64,000 bases of DNA, taken from NCBI GenBank assembly GCA_903970445.1, contig CAJCIP010000058.1:62001-126000 (forward strand). Direction: 5' to 3'. How positions within the stretch are numbered: position 1 is the first letter of the stretch; each line of letters opens with the position of its first letter. This DNA comes from Verrucomicrobia bacterium Tous-C9LFEB. Lineage in GTDB: Bacteria > Acidobacteriota > Terriglobia > Terriglobales > Acidobacteriaceae. Both the position numbers and the translations under genes were made by a program. Shown here one piece after another: positions 27,346-35,930 of the stretch. The notes beneath the pieces were generated by a model. It was not told where the DNA came from. It did not search any database and saw only the letters and a list, made by a program, of their open reading frames with translations.

Positions 27346-29028
27346 ATGGCCCATCTGCCCGGCATCCCAGAAGGTATGCCTGGATTCATGGATCAAATAG
27401 CGGCCTTTGAGCCCTCGCCAGTGGAAGCCGCCGCCCGGAAGTGGGTCTACGTTCCGTATGATCGCTTGCACGATGGCGTGGGACCGCTGTCGGAAACCGT
27501 ACCGGAAGGCGCCGTTGTTGTGATGATGGAGTCGCGCGCGAAGGGCACACGACGCCCATATCACAAGAAGAAACTGACCCTGGTACTCAGCGCGATGCGT
27601 CATTTTGCGTTAGAGCAGGCGGAGCGCGGCTGCTGTGTTGTTTACGGCGCTTCACCGACCAGCTTCGCGGATGGTCTGTTGCAGTTGCAGGAACGTTGGC
27701 AATGGAAAGAACTCGTTGTCAATCAGCCGGCTGAACGCGAGCTCCGCATTGAACTGCGCGAAGCAGGTGAACGTGGCCTGCGCGTACGCACTATGGAAGA
27801 CAGCGCTTGGCTCTCGACTACCGGAGACTTCGAATCGGTCTTCGGCAAGCTCGATACAACGAAGAATGTTGACGGTAAGCGCCAGTACCTGATGGACACG
27901 TTCTATCGCGCGATGCGCCGCAAGACCGGCTTGCTGATGAAAGGTGGAAAACCAATCGGCGGCAAGTGGAGCTATGACTCGGAAAATCGTTGCGCCTACC
28001 GCGGTGAGGTTCCAGTCCCGCAACGGCCCAGCTACCCGCCCGATGCGATCACGACAGAAGTGATGGAGCTGATTGAGCAGCGTCACCCGGAGCATTTCGG
28101 AAACATAGAAGGCTTTGATCTGCCTGTTACAAGGGCGCAGTCGGAAGAAGCGTGGGCCTTCGCTCTAAGAAATTTGCTGCCGCATTTCGGTCCGTGGGAA
28201 GACGCCATGAGCTCGCAGCATCGTGAGTTGTTCCATTCACTTACGTCGCCGTTGGTGAACCTCACTCTACTGCGACCGCGTGATCTCGTCGAGCAGGTGG
28301 CTGAAGCATTCGCGAGTGGGGAGGTTCCGCTCGCGAGCGCAGAAGGATTTATCAGGCAGTTGCTCGGATGGCGCGAATTCATGCGCCATGTGCACGAAGC
28401 GACAGACGGCTATCGTCTGCTTGAAAAGGGTCCGATCCCGGATCGGAATCCCTACGCCGGCGCAGACCTCTCCTACCTTGATGCGCATAGGAAATTGCCA
28501 CCCGTGTACTGGGGTGTGAAGAGCGGCATGTTCTGTATGGACACCGTTATTGCAGGAGTGATCGACAGCGGTTGGTCACACCACATCACGCGGCTCATGG
28601 TGCTCTCGAATCTCGCGACGCTCTGCGGCTTCTCGCCACGCGAACTGACGGACTGGTTCTGGTTCGCCTACGTGGATGCCTACGACTGGGTGGTCGAACC
28701 GAACGTGCTCGGTATGTCCACCTTCGGGGATGGCGGTGTCACCGCGACGAAGCCTTACGTCAGCGGGGCCGCATACATCAACCGCATGAGCGACTTCTGC
28801 GGCAAGTGTCCGCTCGATCCAAAGAAGACTCTCGGGCCCGGGTCCTGTCCATTCACAGCTTTGTATTGGACGTTTCTGGAACGCAACGAAGACAAGCTCA
28901 GACACTTGCAGCGGATGTGGATGCCGCTCAACACAATGCGGGGCCGCAATGCGGAGCAGCGCAGCGAACTTCGTGAACGTGCTGAGCACGCTATCGAGCA
29001 GCTGGAGCGCGGTGAGGTGGTCACCTAG
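27346..29028 (+). CDS. FeS-type bacterial cryptochrome/(6-4) photolyase-like protein
   Basis: 560 aa from the ATG at 27346; ATGs at 27376 and 27388 are also possible. N-terminal Rossmann domain (WVYVPYDRLHDGVGPL, VVMMESRAKG) and helical FAD domain. Four cysteines of the FeS-BCP family are visible in the C-terminal part (GMFCMDTV, TLCGFSP, DFCGKCPLDPK and GSCPFTALYW). The segment HHITRLMVLSNLATL is the family signature. Members repair (6-4) photoproducts or act as blue-light sensors. It diverges from the MHYT gene with about 190 nt between starts. Confidence 0.92.
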   Translation: MAHLPGIPEGMPGFMDQIAAFEPSPVEAAARKWVYVPYDRLHDGVGPLSETVPEGAVVVMMESRAKGTRRPYHKKKLTLVLSAMRHFALEQAERGCCVVYGASPTSFADGLLQLQERWQWKELVVNQPAERELRIELREAGERGLRVRTMEDSAWLSTTGDFESVFGKLDTTKNVDGKRQYLMDTFYRAMRRKTGLLMKGGKPIGGKWSYDSENRCAYRGEVPVPQRPSYPPDAITTEVMELIEQRHPEHFGNIEGFDLPVTRAQSEEAWAFALRNLLPHFGPWEDAMSSQHRELFHSLTSPLVNLTLLRPRDLVEQVAEAFASGEVPLASAEGFIRQLLGWREFMRHVHEATDGYRLLEKGPIPDRNPYAGADLSYLDAHRKLPPVYWGVKSGMFCMDTVIAGVIDSGWSHHITRLMVLSNLATLCGFSPRELTDWFWFAYVDAYDWVVEPNVLGMSTFGDGGVTATKPYVSGAAYINRMSDFCGKCPLDPKKTLGPGSCPFTALYWTFLERNEDKLRHLQRMWMPLNTMRGRNAEQRSELRERAEHAIEQLERGEVVT

Positions 29029-29061
29029 CAAGTTCTTTCGAGCGACACAGTCATTTCGGGG

Positions 29062-29178
29062 GTGTCATCCTGACGCAAGCGAAGCCGAATGGAAAGGACA
29101 CCTCTGTATTTTGCTTCCGGCCGCTTGTACCGCTTCGCGTAGAGTTCCGAGTTCCTTCGCCTATGGCTCAGGATGGCG
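29062..29178. repeat. inverted-repeat intergenic element
   Basis: The left end has TGTCATCCTGACGCAAGCGA at 29063-29082, and the inverse of a near copy (CCATCCTGAGCCATAGGCGA) closes the right end (about 29157-29177). The inner GGAAAGGACACC...GTATTTTGCTTCCG segment resembles that found inside gluQ at 54.3 kb. No ORF is present. This looks like a small non-autonomous repeat. Confidence 0.5.
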
Positions 29179-29255
29179 GTAATGAAGGCTGGTCGGCTTT
29201 AGCTTTTAAACAACCATTGCCGCCCGCAGGCGGCAATGGGACAAATCGAGAGCGC

Positions 29256-29915
29256 TTACTTACGCGGTGCAGCTGGAGGAGTCGTCCGACGCGGCGTCGC
29301 TGAGGGAGCCGAGGGCGGAGGAGCGGAAACACCGGAGCTGGTGTTGTATGCAGTCACAACAGCCTGCGAGATGTCCGTGGAAGTGTTCCACCAGAGCAGC
29401 GGACTCGCCTGTTGCTGTCCACCCTGGTTGAGCAGCAACGTAAAGCCGTTGTCCGACGCGTACTTTGAAGCGGCCTGACCGACTTTGTTGGCAACTGTGG
29501 CGAATGCCTTTTGCAGATCTTCGTTGTAGGAGTTCTGCGCCGTTTCAGCGTCCAGGTTGAGCTGCTTCTCCTTCTGGTCGATGACCTTGAGGCGATTCGC
29601 GCGCTCTTCGTCTGACGTATTTGCTGGGAGCGCCTGCAGTTGCTTACGCAGTGACTCCACCTCCGTGGATTCGCTGTCGATTTTGCCCTTCTGCGGCTCG
29701 TACTTCTTCTGGACATCAGCAACAGCTCGCTGTCCCTCGTTGGTAGCGAAGACCACCTGTTCGAAAGCGATGATCGCAATCTTCGCCGGAATTGCCTGAG
29801 GCGCTGCGGCTGGAGCCGGTGAAGCTGCAGGAGCGGTGGCAGGGGACTGCGCGCTGATGGCGGCGGTGGCGAGGCCAGAGGCCAGCACAGTGGCGAAAAC
29901 AAGAGTGCGGTTCAT
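29256..29915 (-). CDS. Skp/OmpH-like periplasmic chaperone
   Basis: 219 aa from MNRTLVFATVLASGLATAAI (29915), with signal peptide cleavage near SAQ-SP. The OmpH fold follows: a short beta strand (KIAIIAFEQVVFATNEGQRAV), a long charged coiled coil (about 75-160, KKYEPQKGKIDSESTEVESL), then VGQAASKYASDNGFTLLLNQ. A low-complexity Pro/Ala tail follows. The family holds unfolded outer-membrane proteins in the periplasm, a natural fit with the large TonB receptors here. The upstream in-frame extension to 30218 lacks a start context. Confidence 0.88.
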   Translation of the reverse strand: MNRTLVFATVLASGLATAAISAQSPATAPAASPAPAAAPQAIPAKIAIIAFEQVVFATNEGQRAVADVQKKYEPQKGKIDSESTEVESLRKQLQALPANTSDEERANRLKVIDQKEKQLNLDAETAQNSYNEDLQKAFATVANKVGQAASKYASDNGFTLLLNQGGQQQASPLLWWNTSTDISQAVVTAYNTSSGVSAPPPSAPSATPRRTTPPAAPRK

Positions 29916-31049
29916 GCGTAGTTTAAAGCTCCTTGGATGTGTACGGAATAGACTCTGGAATCTTGATTTTGGATATCGATCCTGGTTTGCAGGATGACCG
30001 CGCTTGCATCGAATGCCGCTCGCGTCACCGCACCTTCCTGCACCTGTTGAGCACCCGCACGGGTGCCGCCGGCTTGCTCTTTCTCGACTGTGATAAGGAG
30101 AGGTTTGCGGGCGCGAGGCGTTCAGTTGGCAATCCTCATTATAGGCAAGCGCTGCGAACCGGGTCAAACCATCCCCATCTCGCCACGGGGACAAATCTTC
30201 AGAAATTCGTAACCACATCCTCTCCCATATTCCGTTTTTGGAGCATTTCTCACCACGCTTTGCGGATTCACCTTATTTCCCGGTGATATCGATTTGGTAT
30301 GTGGATTGCTTCATTCCCTAACGTTCGAGGGCATGCGCTATACGGCTTCAGCCGGAAAGCGAAGGCGCTCAGGATGTCTGGATTCAACGGGAAGGTACTA
30401 GCGCCGACACAGGCGCACCGCCCTTCCGGACGGTTCTTGAAAAGGAGCCATTTTGGGAGGCCAGTGACTGGCCGTTGCGAGCTGAGGGCCGTTTCTCGGG
30501 GAGGGGAGACGGCCCTGCGGCTTTAACGCTTTCGTAACAGCCTGCTTGTAGGAAGTTCACCGGTATGATAGCGTTTGCAGTGGATGGATTGAACATTGTT
30601 TCGATACTGTCCCCATTGGTATCGGAAACAACCGGCGGCACAGAGCGAAAAGCTGGATGTGGCGACAGGCGTCGAGTTTATCCGTTATATTTCCTCCAGC
30701 GCGATCCGGACAACAGAGGCAGCATCGGCGTTGTAGCTCCATCAGACGATGGAAAACAACCCGGAAACGCAAGCCTGCAGAGTTGACCAATACGTGGAGA
30801 GCACGAAACCATTCGCCAGATGTGGCTGAATGACCGCAGAGACGCGGCGGCGATTTGCCGAACGCTCTGCTAAAAACGCAGTACTTAGTTTCTTTCGAGT
30901 CAACGCTTGCGACCGTTTCCGGTGAACCACCCTCGGGCCGTCTGCCATCCTCTCCCATCCAGGGCTGGAGATGCGTGCGACGTGCTTTTGGGACGAGTCT
31001 TCGGACCAGCAGTGGCAAGCGCCCAATTGCAAGGGGAACCAACAGCACC
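29916..31049. other. 1.1-kb intergenic region
   Basis: No convincing gene. Open frames here lack SDs and recognisable products. It contains the divergent promoters of the Skp-like gene and the receiver-like gene, and a run of hairpins at 30.4-30.5 kb entered separately. Confidence 0.5.
30401..30516 (+). ncRNA. candidate structured RNA (four tandem hairpins)
   Basis: Four consecutive stem-loops: GCGCC/GGCGC (30401-30416), ACCG/CGGT (30417-30434), GGCCAG-tga-CTGGCC (30459-30473) and a long one with AGGGCCG/CGGCCCT at its base (30485-30516, up to 13 pairs with wobble), followed by a short CTTT. There is no ORF. The last hairpin resembles a terminator. The strand is not certain and no known RNA family was recognised. 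Confidence 0.3.
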
Positions 31050-32237
31050 ATGTCTGAGCAGAATGTGATGGAAGCTCCGGAACGCCAAGCGGCGCCGGAA
31101 GACTTTGATGGCGGCGATTTCGCCAGCGACTTTGAAGGTGGAAGCGAAGACGGCGGCCCGGCAGCCGGTCCCGGTACCCCAGGCATGGGCCAGAGCAAGA
31201 GCAGCCGTCGTAGGCGCCGGAAGCGGAAAAATAAGGCGGCAACGGTCGTTGCTTCGGACGGAGCAGACTCCGTGGCTCCGGAGAGCGGCGAATTTGTTCC
31301 AACACCTATGGTGATGGAAGGCGAGAGCCTGGCTCTTGCCGCGTCGGCCGCGGTGAACCCACAGCAGGCGCGCAGGCAAAATCCTAACGGTACCAATGGC
31401 AATCCGGGCCAACAGCAGCAGGGCGGCGGCCAGAACAAGCGTTGGAAGAAGAAGTTTCGCGATCGTCGCGAAGGCCGCAGCGATCAACCTGCAACGGAAG
31501 GCCGCAGCGACAGCAGCGCTCCCTCCAATGGCGGCGGATTCGGAAGCAACAATGGATATCGTCAGGGCGGCCGGCCGGACAACTTTGGCAACCTCAGCGG
31601 CGGGTTCAAGCGGAAGGGTAAAAGCGGCGGACAGCAGCAAGGTGGTCGCAGAGACCGTAGTTTTGTCGGGCCCATGGACCATAGCTACCGTGAAGTAAAC
31701 GGAAACTACTCTGATTCTCCTCCTGCCACGATTCACGTGCACGGTAGCGCTCGTCGCAGTGGGCACCGGCATCAGGGAGACTCCCAACCGATCGATCACG
31801 CCATGCCACGTGCGATCCCAATCCCGGAAAACGCACAAACGCACATCTACCTGTTCGTGGAAGACCTGTTTATTACGGCAAAGATTCAGGAGACTGCACG
31901 CAAGCAGGGCGTGAAGGTCGCCTTCCTCAAGAATGAAAAAGATGCGATTGCAGAACTTACCAATGGCGAGGTCATCAATAAGCCCGCGCTCATCGTTTTC
32001 GATCTGAACAATGCGAATGCAAAGCCGCTGACGCTGATTCCAAAATTGCGCACAAAGCTGAAGCGCTCTGCTTCTATTATTGGCTTCTTATCAACGATTC
32101 AAGGCGACCTGAAAGCCAAGGCGGTTGAAGCCGGCTGTGACACAGTGATGCCGCGTGCGGCGTTCAGTCAAAATCTTCCGAATCTGCTGCGCCGCTACGG
32201 CGTGGAGGAAGAAGAAGAAGTCAACTTCAACTTCTAA
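31050..32237 (+). CDS. receiver-like domain protein with disordered basic N-terminus
   Basis: 395 aa from ATG 31050 (SD AAGGGGA). Residues 1-260 are low complexity: an acidic start, a basic patch SRRRRRKRKNK (about 51-61), then Gly/Gln/Arg/Asn-rich sequence (NPGQQQQGGGQNKRWKKKFR), features often linked with RNA binding. The last 130 residues have a receiver-like pattern: HIYLFVEDLFITAKIQETA, then PALIVFDLNNA with candidate phospho-acceptor D318, then IIGFLST and AGCDTVMPRAAF. The conserved Lys of true receivers is replaced, so phosphorylation is doubtful. Function unknown. Confidence 0.7.
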   Translation: MSEQNVMEAPERQAAPEDFDGGDFASDFEGGSEDGGPAAGPGTPGMGQSKSSRRRRRKRKNKAATVVASDGADSVAPESGEFVPTPMVMEGESLALAASAAVNPQQARRQNPNGTNGNPGQQQQGGGQNKRWKKKFRDRREGRSDQPATEGRSDSSAPSNGGGFGSNNGYRQGGRPDNFGNLSGGFKRKGKSGGQQQGGRRDRSFVGPMDHSYREVNGNYSDSPPATIHVHGSARRSGHRHQGDSQPIDHAMPRAIPIPENAQTHIYLFVEDLFITAKIQETARKQGVKVAFLKNEKDAIAELTNGEVINKPALIVFDLNNANAKPLTLIPKLRTKLKRSASIIGFLSTIQGDLKAKAVEAGCDTVMPRAAFSQNLPNLLRRYGVEEEEEVNFNF

Positions 32238-32359
32238 AAATGCGTTCCAAAGCTCGGCATGCGACATACGATACAGGTACGCTCATGAGTCACTAAAGTC
32301 ATCGGCGGACTGCGGTTCTCGTGTCATGATTATGGAAACGCCGGGTTCGGCCTTCTCTC

Positions 32360-33712
32360 ATGAGCTACACACAGATACCAGAATTGGTTGCGATCCTGTG
32401 GATGGCAGTCGTTTTGGCTCGCCTACGAGGCCGGGAACCCGGCGATGAGATCCATCTTTGGATTTTCGGCCTTCTGCTCTTCGTCCTCGAGGGCGTGGCG
32501 TACATCGTGTACCAAATCCCTACTTCAGCCACCGTGCACATGGCCATGCACGTCATCGCGCTGGATGCTTATTTCCTCGCTGGGATCGCGTTCTTTCAAT
32601 CAGCAACCGGGAGGCAGCGCTCGCTGCCTCACAGCGACCTCTATGTGTTTTTGTGCGCACTGCCGCATCTAGCTCTGCTCACCATGTATGGATCAGGCGT
32701 GCGCAGCATGGAGGCATTCCTTCTGGTCGCCATCCTCGGCTTTGTCTTGAGCTTGGGTGCGGCCGGGGTATTTCGACGAACTCCCATCCACTGGCTGTGC
32801 CATGCCGTGATATGGCTGCCTATCATCGTCAGCGTGAGCCTTGGTAGCTTCCGCTATATGGCGTATGAGTCATTGTTCTTTGCTTACATGGCAGCGGCGA
32901 TCGCCTTTTTTATGACTGTCCCCCCGGAGCGGCGTGGCCGCATGGTGGTCGTTTCCGCGTTTTCCATCTGGTCGCTCTGCTTTCTGTCACATCCCTGGCT
33001 AGCTGCAAATCACCAGAAATGGATCAAGTTGGCGGAAAGTATCTGGGACCTGCAAAAGTTCTTTGTGATGTTCGGCCTGCTCACCGTTTCGTTGGAAGAA
33101 CAAAGCGCAGCAAATCAATATCAGGCCGTGCACGATTCTCTTACCGGCCTTCCCAACAGGAGACTGTTTGAGGATCGCCTCGAGCAGGCTATTGCCCGCG
33201 CGAATCGCAACAAATCGCGTTTGGTGCTCTTCAACATGGACCTTGATGATTTCAAGAAGATCAACGACACGTTTGGACATGAAGCCGGAGATGAGGTTCT
33301 GCGCGAAGTCAGCCGGCGTCTGCTTTCTGTCAAGCGAGAGATGGACACCCTCGCCCGCATGGGTGGAGATGAATTCTATTTGTTGATCAACGACTTCAAT
33401 CTGCCACAGGACACGGGCGTAGAAGATACGGTCGCGATCGCGATAGAGCAGGCGAGAAAGTTGACTGAAATTTTTCGCGAGGCCGTTGGGGAATCCCGAT
33501 GCCTGATCACACTCAATGGAGCCAGCGAGGCTGTGACATGCAATCTCAGCATTGGCAGCGTTGTCTTTCCTGAAGAAGCGGCAGATCGCCGCCAGCTGGT
33601 GCGCCTGGCCGATGAAAAGATGTATCGCGACAAATATCGCAAGCGGGCGGTTGGCACGGTCGAACTTGCCCTGGCGCGAAGCCGCGGCGCATCATCCATG
33701 CTCGCTGATTAG
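32360..33712 (+). CDS. membrane diguanylate cyclase (GGDEF)
   Basis: 450 aa. The N-terminal 230 residues form about seven membrane spans without a recognised sensor signature. The GGDEF domain starts at about residue 262 (HDSLTGLPNRRLFEDRLEQA) and has an intact active site MGGDEF (335-339) with DLDDFKKINDTFGHEAGDEV before it. A c-di-GMP synthase is expected. Its end overlaps the convergent HxlR gene by 21 nt. Confidence 0.92.
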   Translation: MSYTQIPELVAILWMAVVLARLRGREPGDEIHLWIFGLLLFVLEGVAYIVYQIPTSATVHMAMHVIALDAYFLAGIAFFQSATGRQRSLPHSDLYVFLCALPHLALLTMYGSGVRSMEAFLLVAILGFVLSLGAAGVFRRTPIHWLCHAVIWLPIIVSVSLGSFRYMAYESLFFAYMAAAIAFFMTVPPERRGRMVVVSAFSIWSLCFLSHPWLAANHQKWIKLAESIWDLQKFFVMFGLLTVSLEEQSAANQYQAVHDSLTGLPNRRLFEDRLEQAIARANRNKSRLVLFNMDLDDFKKINDTFGHEAGDEVLREVSRRLLSVKREMDTLARMGGDEFYLLINDFNLPQDTGVEDTVAIAIEQARKLTEIFREAVGESRCLITLNGASEAVTCNLSIGSVVFPEEAADRRQLVRLADEKMYRDKYRKRAVGTVELALARSRGASSMLAD

Positions 33713-34096
33713 ACCTGACTCGACTCTCTCCGTCACAAGAACGGGGGCGGTTTTGTCATCTTCTTGTTTCCACTTCTCGCTGAGCGCGTGGAGGTGTTGC
33801 ATAAACAGGTTCATATCCCGTAGCCGTGATGTCGGGCTATAGGTCACCTGCGGTGGGTTCGTCGGCTTAACCGTTCGGCTGACAAATCCCTTTTCTTCCA
33901 ACGTACGCAGCCGCAATGTGAGCAGTCGGGCCGAGATGCCTTCTGCGCAACGGCGTAAGGCGCCGAAACGCATGGGGCCGTTTTGACTAAGCAGCCAGAG
34001 GATGTGCAGTGTCCAGGGCCGGGTGAGCATCTCCAACAACCCACCCATGCCGCAGCCGACCGTGAGCCCTTCAGAGCGGTGAACGCTTCTTCGCAT
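33692..34096 (-). CDS. HxlR-family transcriptional regulator
   Basis: 134 aa from the ATG at 34096 (SD GGAGGT, 8 nt). The winged helix has the family pattern GGLLEMLTRPWTLHILWLL, MRFGALRRCAEGISARLL and LRTLEEKGFVSRTV. Cys15 (TVGCGMGG) and a second Cys in RRCAEG could sense quinones or oxidants, as in YodB/HypR. It diverges from the azoreductase gene, the arrangement of the Bacillus YodB-AzoR1 pair; repression of azoR is inferred. Confidence 0.9.
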   Translation of the reverse strand: MRRSVHRSEGLTVGCGMGGLLEMLTRPWTLHILWLLSQNGPMRFGALRRCAEGISARLLTLRLRTLEEKGFVSRTVKPTNPPQVTYSPTSRLRDMNLFMQHLHALSEKWKQEDDKTAPVLVTERVESGLISEHG

Positions 34097-34170
34097 CTCG
34101 CTTACCTCCAGAACGGTTACCGCGGACGAACCGCTTACTCGCAAGTGCCTACTGTTCGCCGGACTGCCGC

Positions 34171-34183
34171 TTACTTATAGTAA
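34171..34183. promoter_or_regulatory. candidate HxlR operator over both -10 boxes
   Basis: A 13-bp palindrome, TTACTTATAGTAA, lies between the two divergent genes. It contains TATAGT (-10-like for azoR) on the plus strand and TATAAG on the minus strand. The half-sites TTACT/AGTAA resemble YodB-type boxes. A repressor here would cover both promoters. Confidence 0.5.
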
Positions 34184-34228
34184 CTAGGAACGCAGCACGC
34201 GCCGCGTTCGCCGGGAAGGAAAATGAAA

Positions 34229-34834
34229 ATGAAAATATTGCACATCGACTCCAGCGTGACGGGAGAAAAGTCCGTCAGCCGTCCGCTCACCAAAGAGGCT
34301 GTCGCGAAGCTAAAGGCGATCCATCCGGATGCCGAGGTCGTCTATCGCGATCTCGTGAAGGAACCGCTTCGTCACTACAATGCCGTACTCCGTATGTTCG
34401 GCGCAGACATTCCAAACGCGACGCCCGAGCAGAAGGAGGAACTGGAAACGGGTAAGACGATCCTCGCGGAAGTACAGGCTGCCGAGGTCATCGTTGTCGG
34501 AGCACCAATGTACAACTTCGGCATTCCGAGCCAGCTCAAGGCCTGGATCGACTTGATCGCCGTGCCCGGTGTTACCTTCCGCTACAGCTCCGCAGGCCCC
34601 GAAGGACTGTTGGGTGGCCGCAAGGTCATCGTCATCTCTTCGCGAGGCGGAGCCTACGGCCCAGGATCACCATTTGAACCGGCAGACTTCCAGGAAAAGT
34701 ACCTGAAGACCGTTTTCGGGTTCCTCGGCATTACCGATGTAGAAATCATCCGCGCCGAAGGAATCGGCGGCGGCCCAGAGAGAGCGGCAGAAGCAATTGC
34801 GGGCGCGAAGAAAGAGATTGAAAAGCTTTCGTAA
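34229..34834 (+). CDS. azoR: FMN-dependent NADH azoreductase / quinone reductase
   Basis: 201 aa flavodoxin-like protein. The start at 34229 is preferred: the SD AAGGA is 8 nt away, against 2 nt for the ATG at 34223. Features: KILHIDSSVTGEKSVSR (phosphate-binding loop with SxSR), VVGAPMYNFGIPSQLKAWID and VISSRGGAYG. The enzyme reduces azo compounds and quinones by two electrons with FMN and NADH. It is probably controlled by the divergent HxlR regulator; a strong terminator follows. Confidence 0.93.
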   Translation: MKILHIDSSVTGEKSVSRPLTKEAVAKLKAIHPDAEVVYRDLVKEPLRHYNAVLRMFGADIPNATPEQKEELETGKTILAEVQAAEVIVVGAPMYNFGIPSQLKAWIDLIAVPGVTFRYSSAGPEGLLGGRKVIVISSRGGAYGPGSPFEPADFQEKYLKTVFGFLGITDVEIIRAEGIGGGPERAAEAIAGAKKEIEKLS

Positions 34835-34852
34835 GTCACGAATTATTGCAGC

Positions 34853-34882
34853 AAGAAGGGAAGCCATATGGCTTCCCTTCTT
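34853..34882 (+). terminator. stem-loop terminator after azoR
   Basis: A perfect 30-nt palindrome made of AAGAAGGGAAGCCAT and its complement, 18 nt after the azoR stop, followed by CTTTTGCC. Typical intrinsic terminator shape. Confidence 0.8.
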
Positions 34883-34943
34883 CTTTTGCCACTGAGCGTT
34901 CAACCTGCCCGTTCCATTACAGACTGTGCATTTTCGCGAACAG

Positions 34944-34997
34944 GGCTGAAGCCTTTTGGTGCGCGAGACCCGTCCCCAGCTCGGAGGCTGAAGCCTT
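34944..34997. repeat. GGCTGAAGCCTT direct repeat pair
   Basis: The 12-mer GGCTGAAGCCTT occurs at 34944-34955 and 34986-34997; each copy is itself a small hairpin (GGCTgaAGCC). It lies in the gap between azoR and the rhomboid gene and looks like an intergenic repeat. Confidence 0.5.
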
Positions 34998-35068
34998 GAT
35001 ATGGGAATAGGCGCCTTATTTTGGTGCGTCCCGCGCAACAGAACCTCGATCTCACAGGCGGCCCGGCT

Positions 35069-35920
35069 TCAGTTCATCCAGCGCTTGTCATTCGGATTAC
35101 GAGGGTTACGCGACCGGCCATTCGGGTCAACATAACGTCCGTCGTCATCAATGCTGACGTCCTTACCCTGCTTGCGCATGTAGACGGTGAACTTCTTTGC
35201 CGCGCGTCTGCGCTTCGCTTTGTAGAACTCATTGCGCAGGCCGTACCAGCCTTCGCTCGTCGCGAAGCCGAGACCGCGGCGTGGAGCAAATCGCAGGTAG
35301 ATGAATCCGCAGGCGGCGGCACACACAGCAACCAGCGCGCCAAAGCGATTGCCGCCCACCAGCGCCATCGCGAGATAGATCAGGAGATAAATCGCCGCGA
35401 GGTATTTTGCTTTGACCGTGAGAATGAAGTTGAAGCGCAGCGGCTCTTCTGCATGGAAGCGTGCGTAGGCCAGCAAGATGGCGAGCACTGCGGGCCACAG
35501 GCCGGCTGTACTGTTCGCCGGTCCGAGCTCCGGTGCGTGCGAAGCGATCGCGTAGCTCAGCAGTGAAGCAAGCAGCGCGCCACCGACGGTCGACGCGAAA
35601 AAGTATTCCAGCAACCACTGCGAGCCGAGTTCGTCCTCGAGCGCCGCACCGAAGAACCACATCGAGAGCAGCGCGAAGAGCAGGCTCAGCAATCCCGATG
35701 GCATGAAGGCATAGGTGACGAACTGCCAAAGCTGACCACGCACCGCCAGTAAAGGTGTGAGGAGAAGATGATCGGCAAGCGCTGCAGCGACCGAAGGCAA
35801 AACGAGTGCAAGAACAGCGAGCCCGAGAAAAACACATAGGGCCGTGAGAATGATGAGCCGCGTAACACCGCGAAACGGCGGCAGAGCGACCATCACAGGA
35901 CCATTGGAGCGAAACGCCAC
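35069..35920 (-). CDS. rhomboid-family membrane protein, probably inactive
   Basis: 283 aa with about six membrane spans and the rhomboid layout: the long loop after span 1 (LLAVRGQLWQFVTYAFMPSG), then LSMWFFGAALEDELGSQWLL in place of the usual WxxG..lE segment. The catalytic GxSG is not present at the expected place (NSTAGLWPAV), nor is the His of the last span (GGNRFGALVAV). It is therefore likely a pseudoprotease. The C-terminal 80 residues are soluble and basic. It begins 10 nt after the M28 peptidase gene, so the two are an operon. Confidence 0.75.
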   Translation of the reverse strand: MAFRSNGPVMVALPPFRGVTRLIILTALCVFLGLAVLALVLPSVAAALADHLLLTPLLAVRGQLWQFVTYAFMPSGLLSLLFALLSMWFFGAALEDELGSQWLLEYFFASTVGGALLASLLSYAIASHAPELGPANSTAGLWPAVLAILLAYARFHAEEPLRFNFILTVKAKYLAAIYLLIYLAMALVGGNRFGALVAVCAAACGFIYLRFAPRRGLGFATSEGWYGLRNEFYKAKRRRAAKKFTVYMRKQGKDVSIDDDGRYVDPNGRSRNPRNPNDKRWMN

Positions 35921-35930
35921 AGCAAACTCC

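Noticed and set aside
26407-27603. 398-codon minus-strand frame overlapping the MHYT gene and photolyase
   Set aside because: Shadow frame with no family resemblance; both overlapped genes are certain.
30557-31844. Minus-strand open frames of 293-314 codons in the 30.5-31.8 kb region
   Set aside because: Low-complexity translations opposite the receiver-like protein gene and intergenic DNA; no SD or domain.
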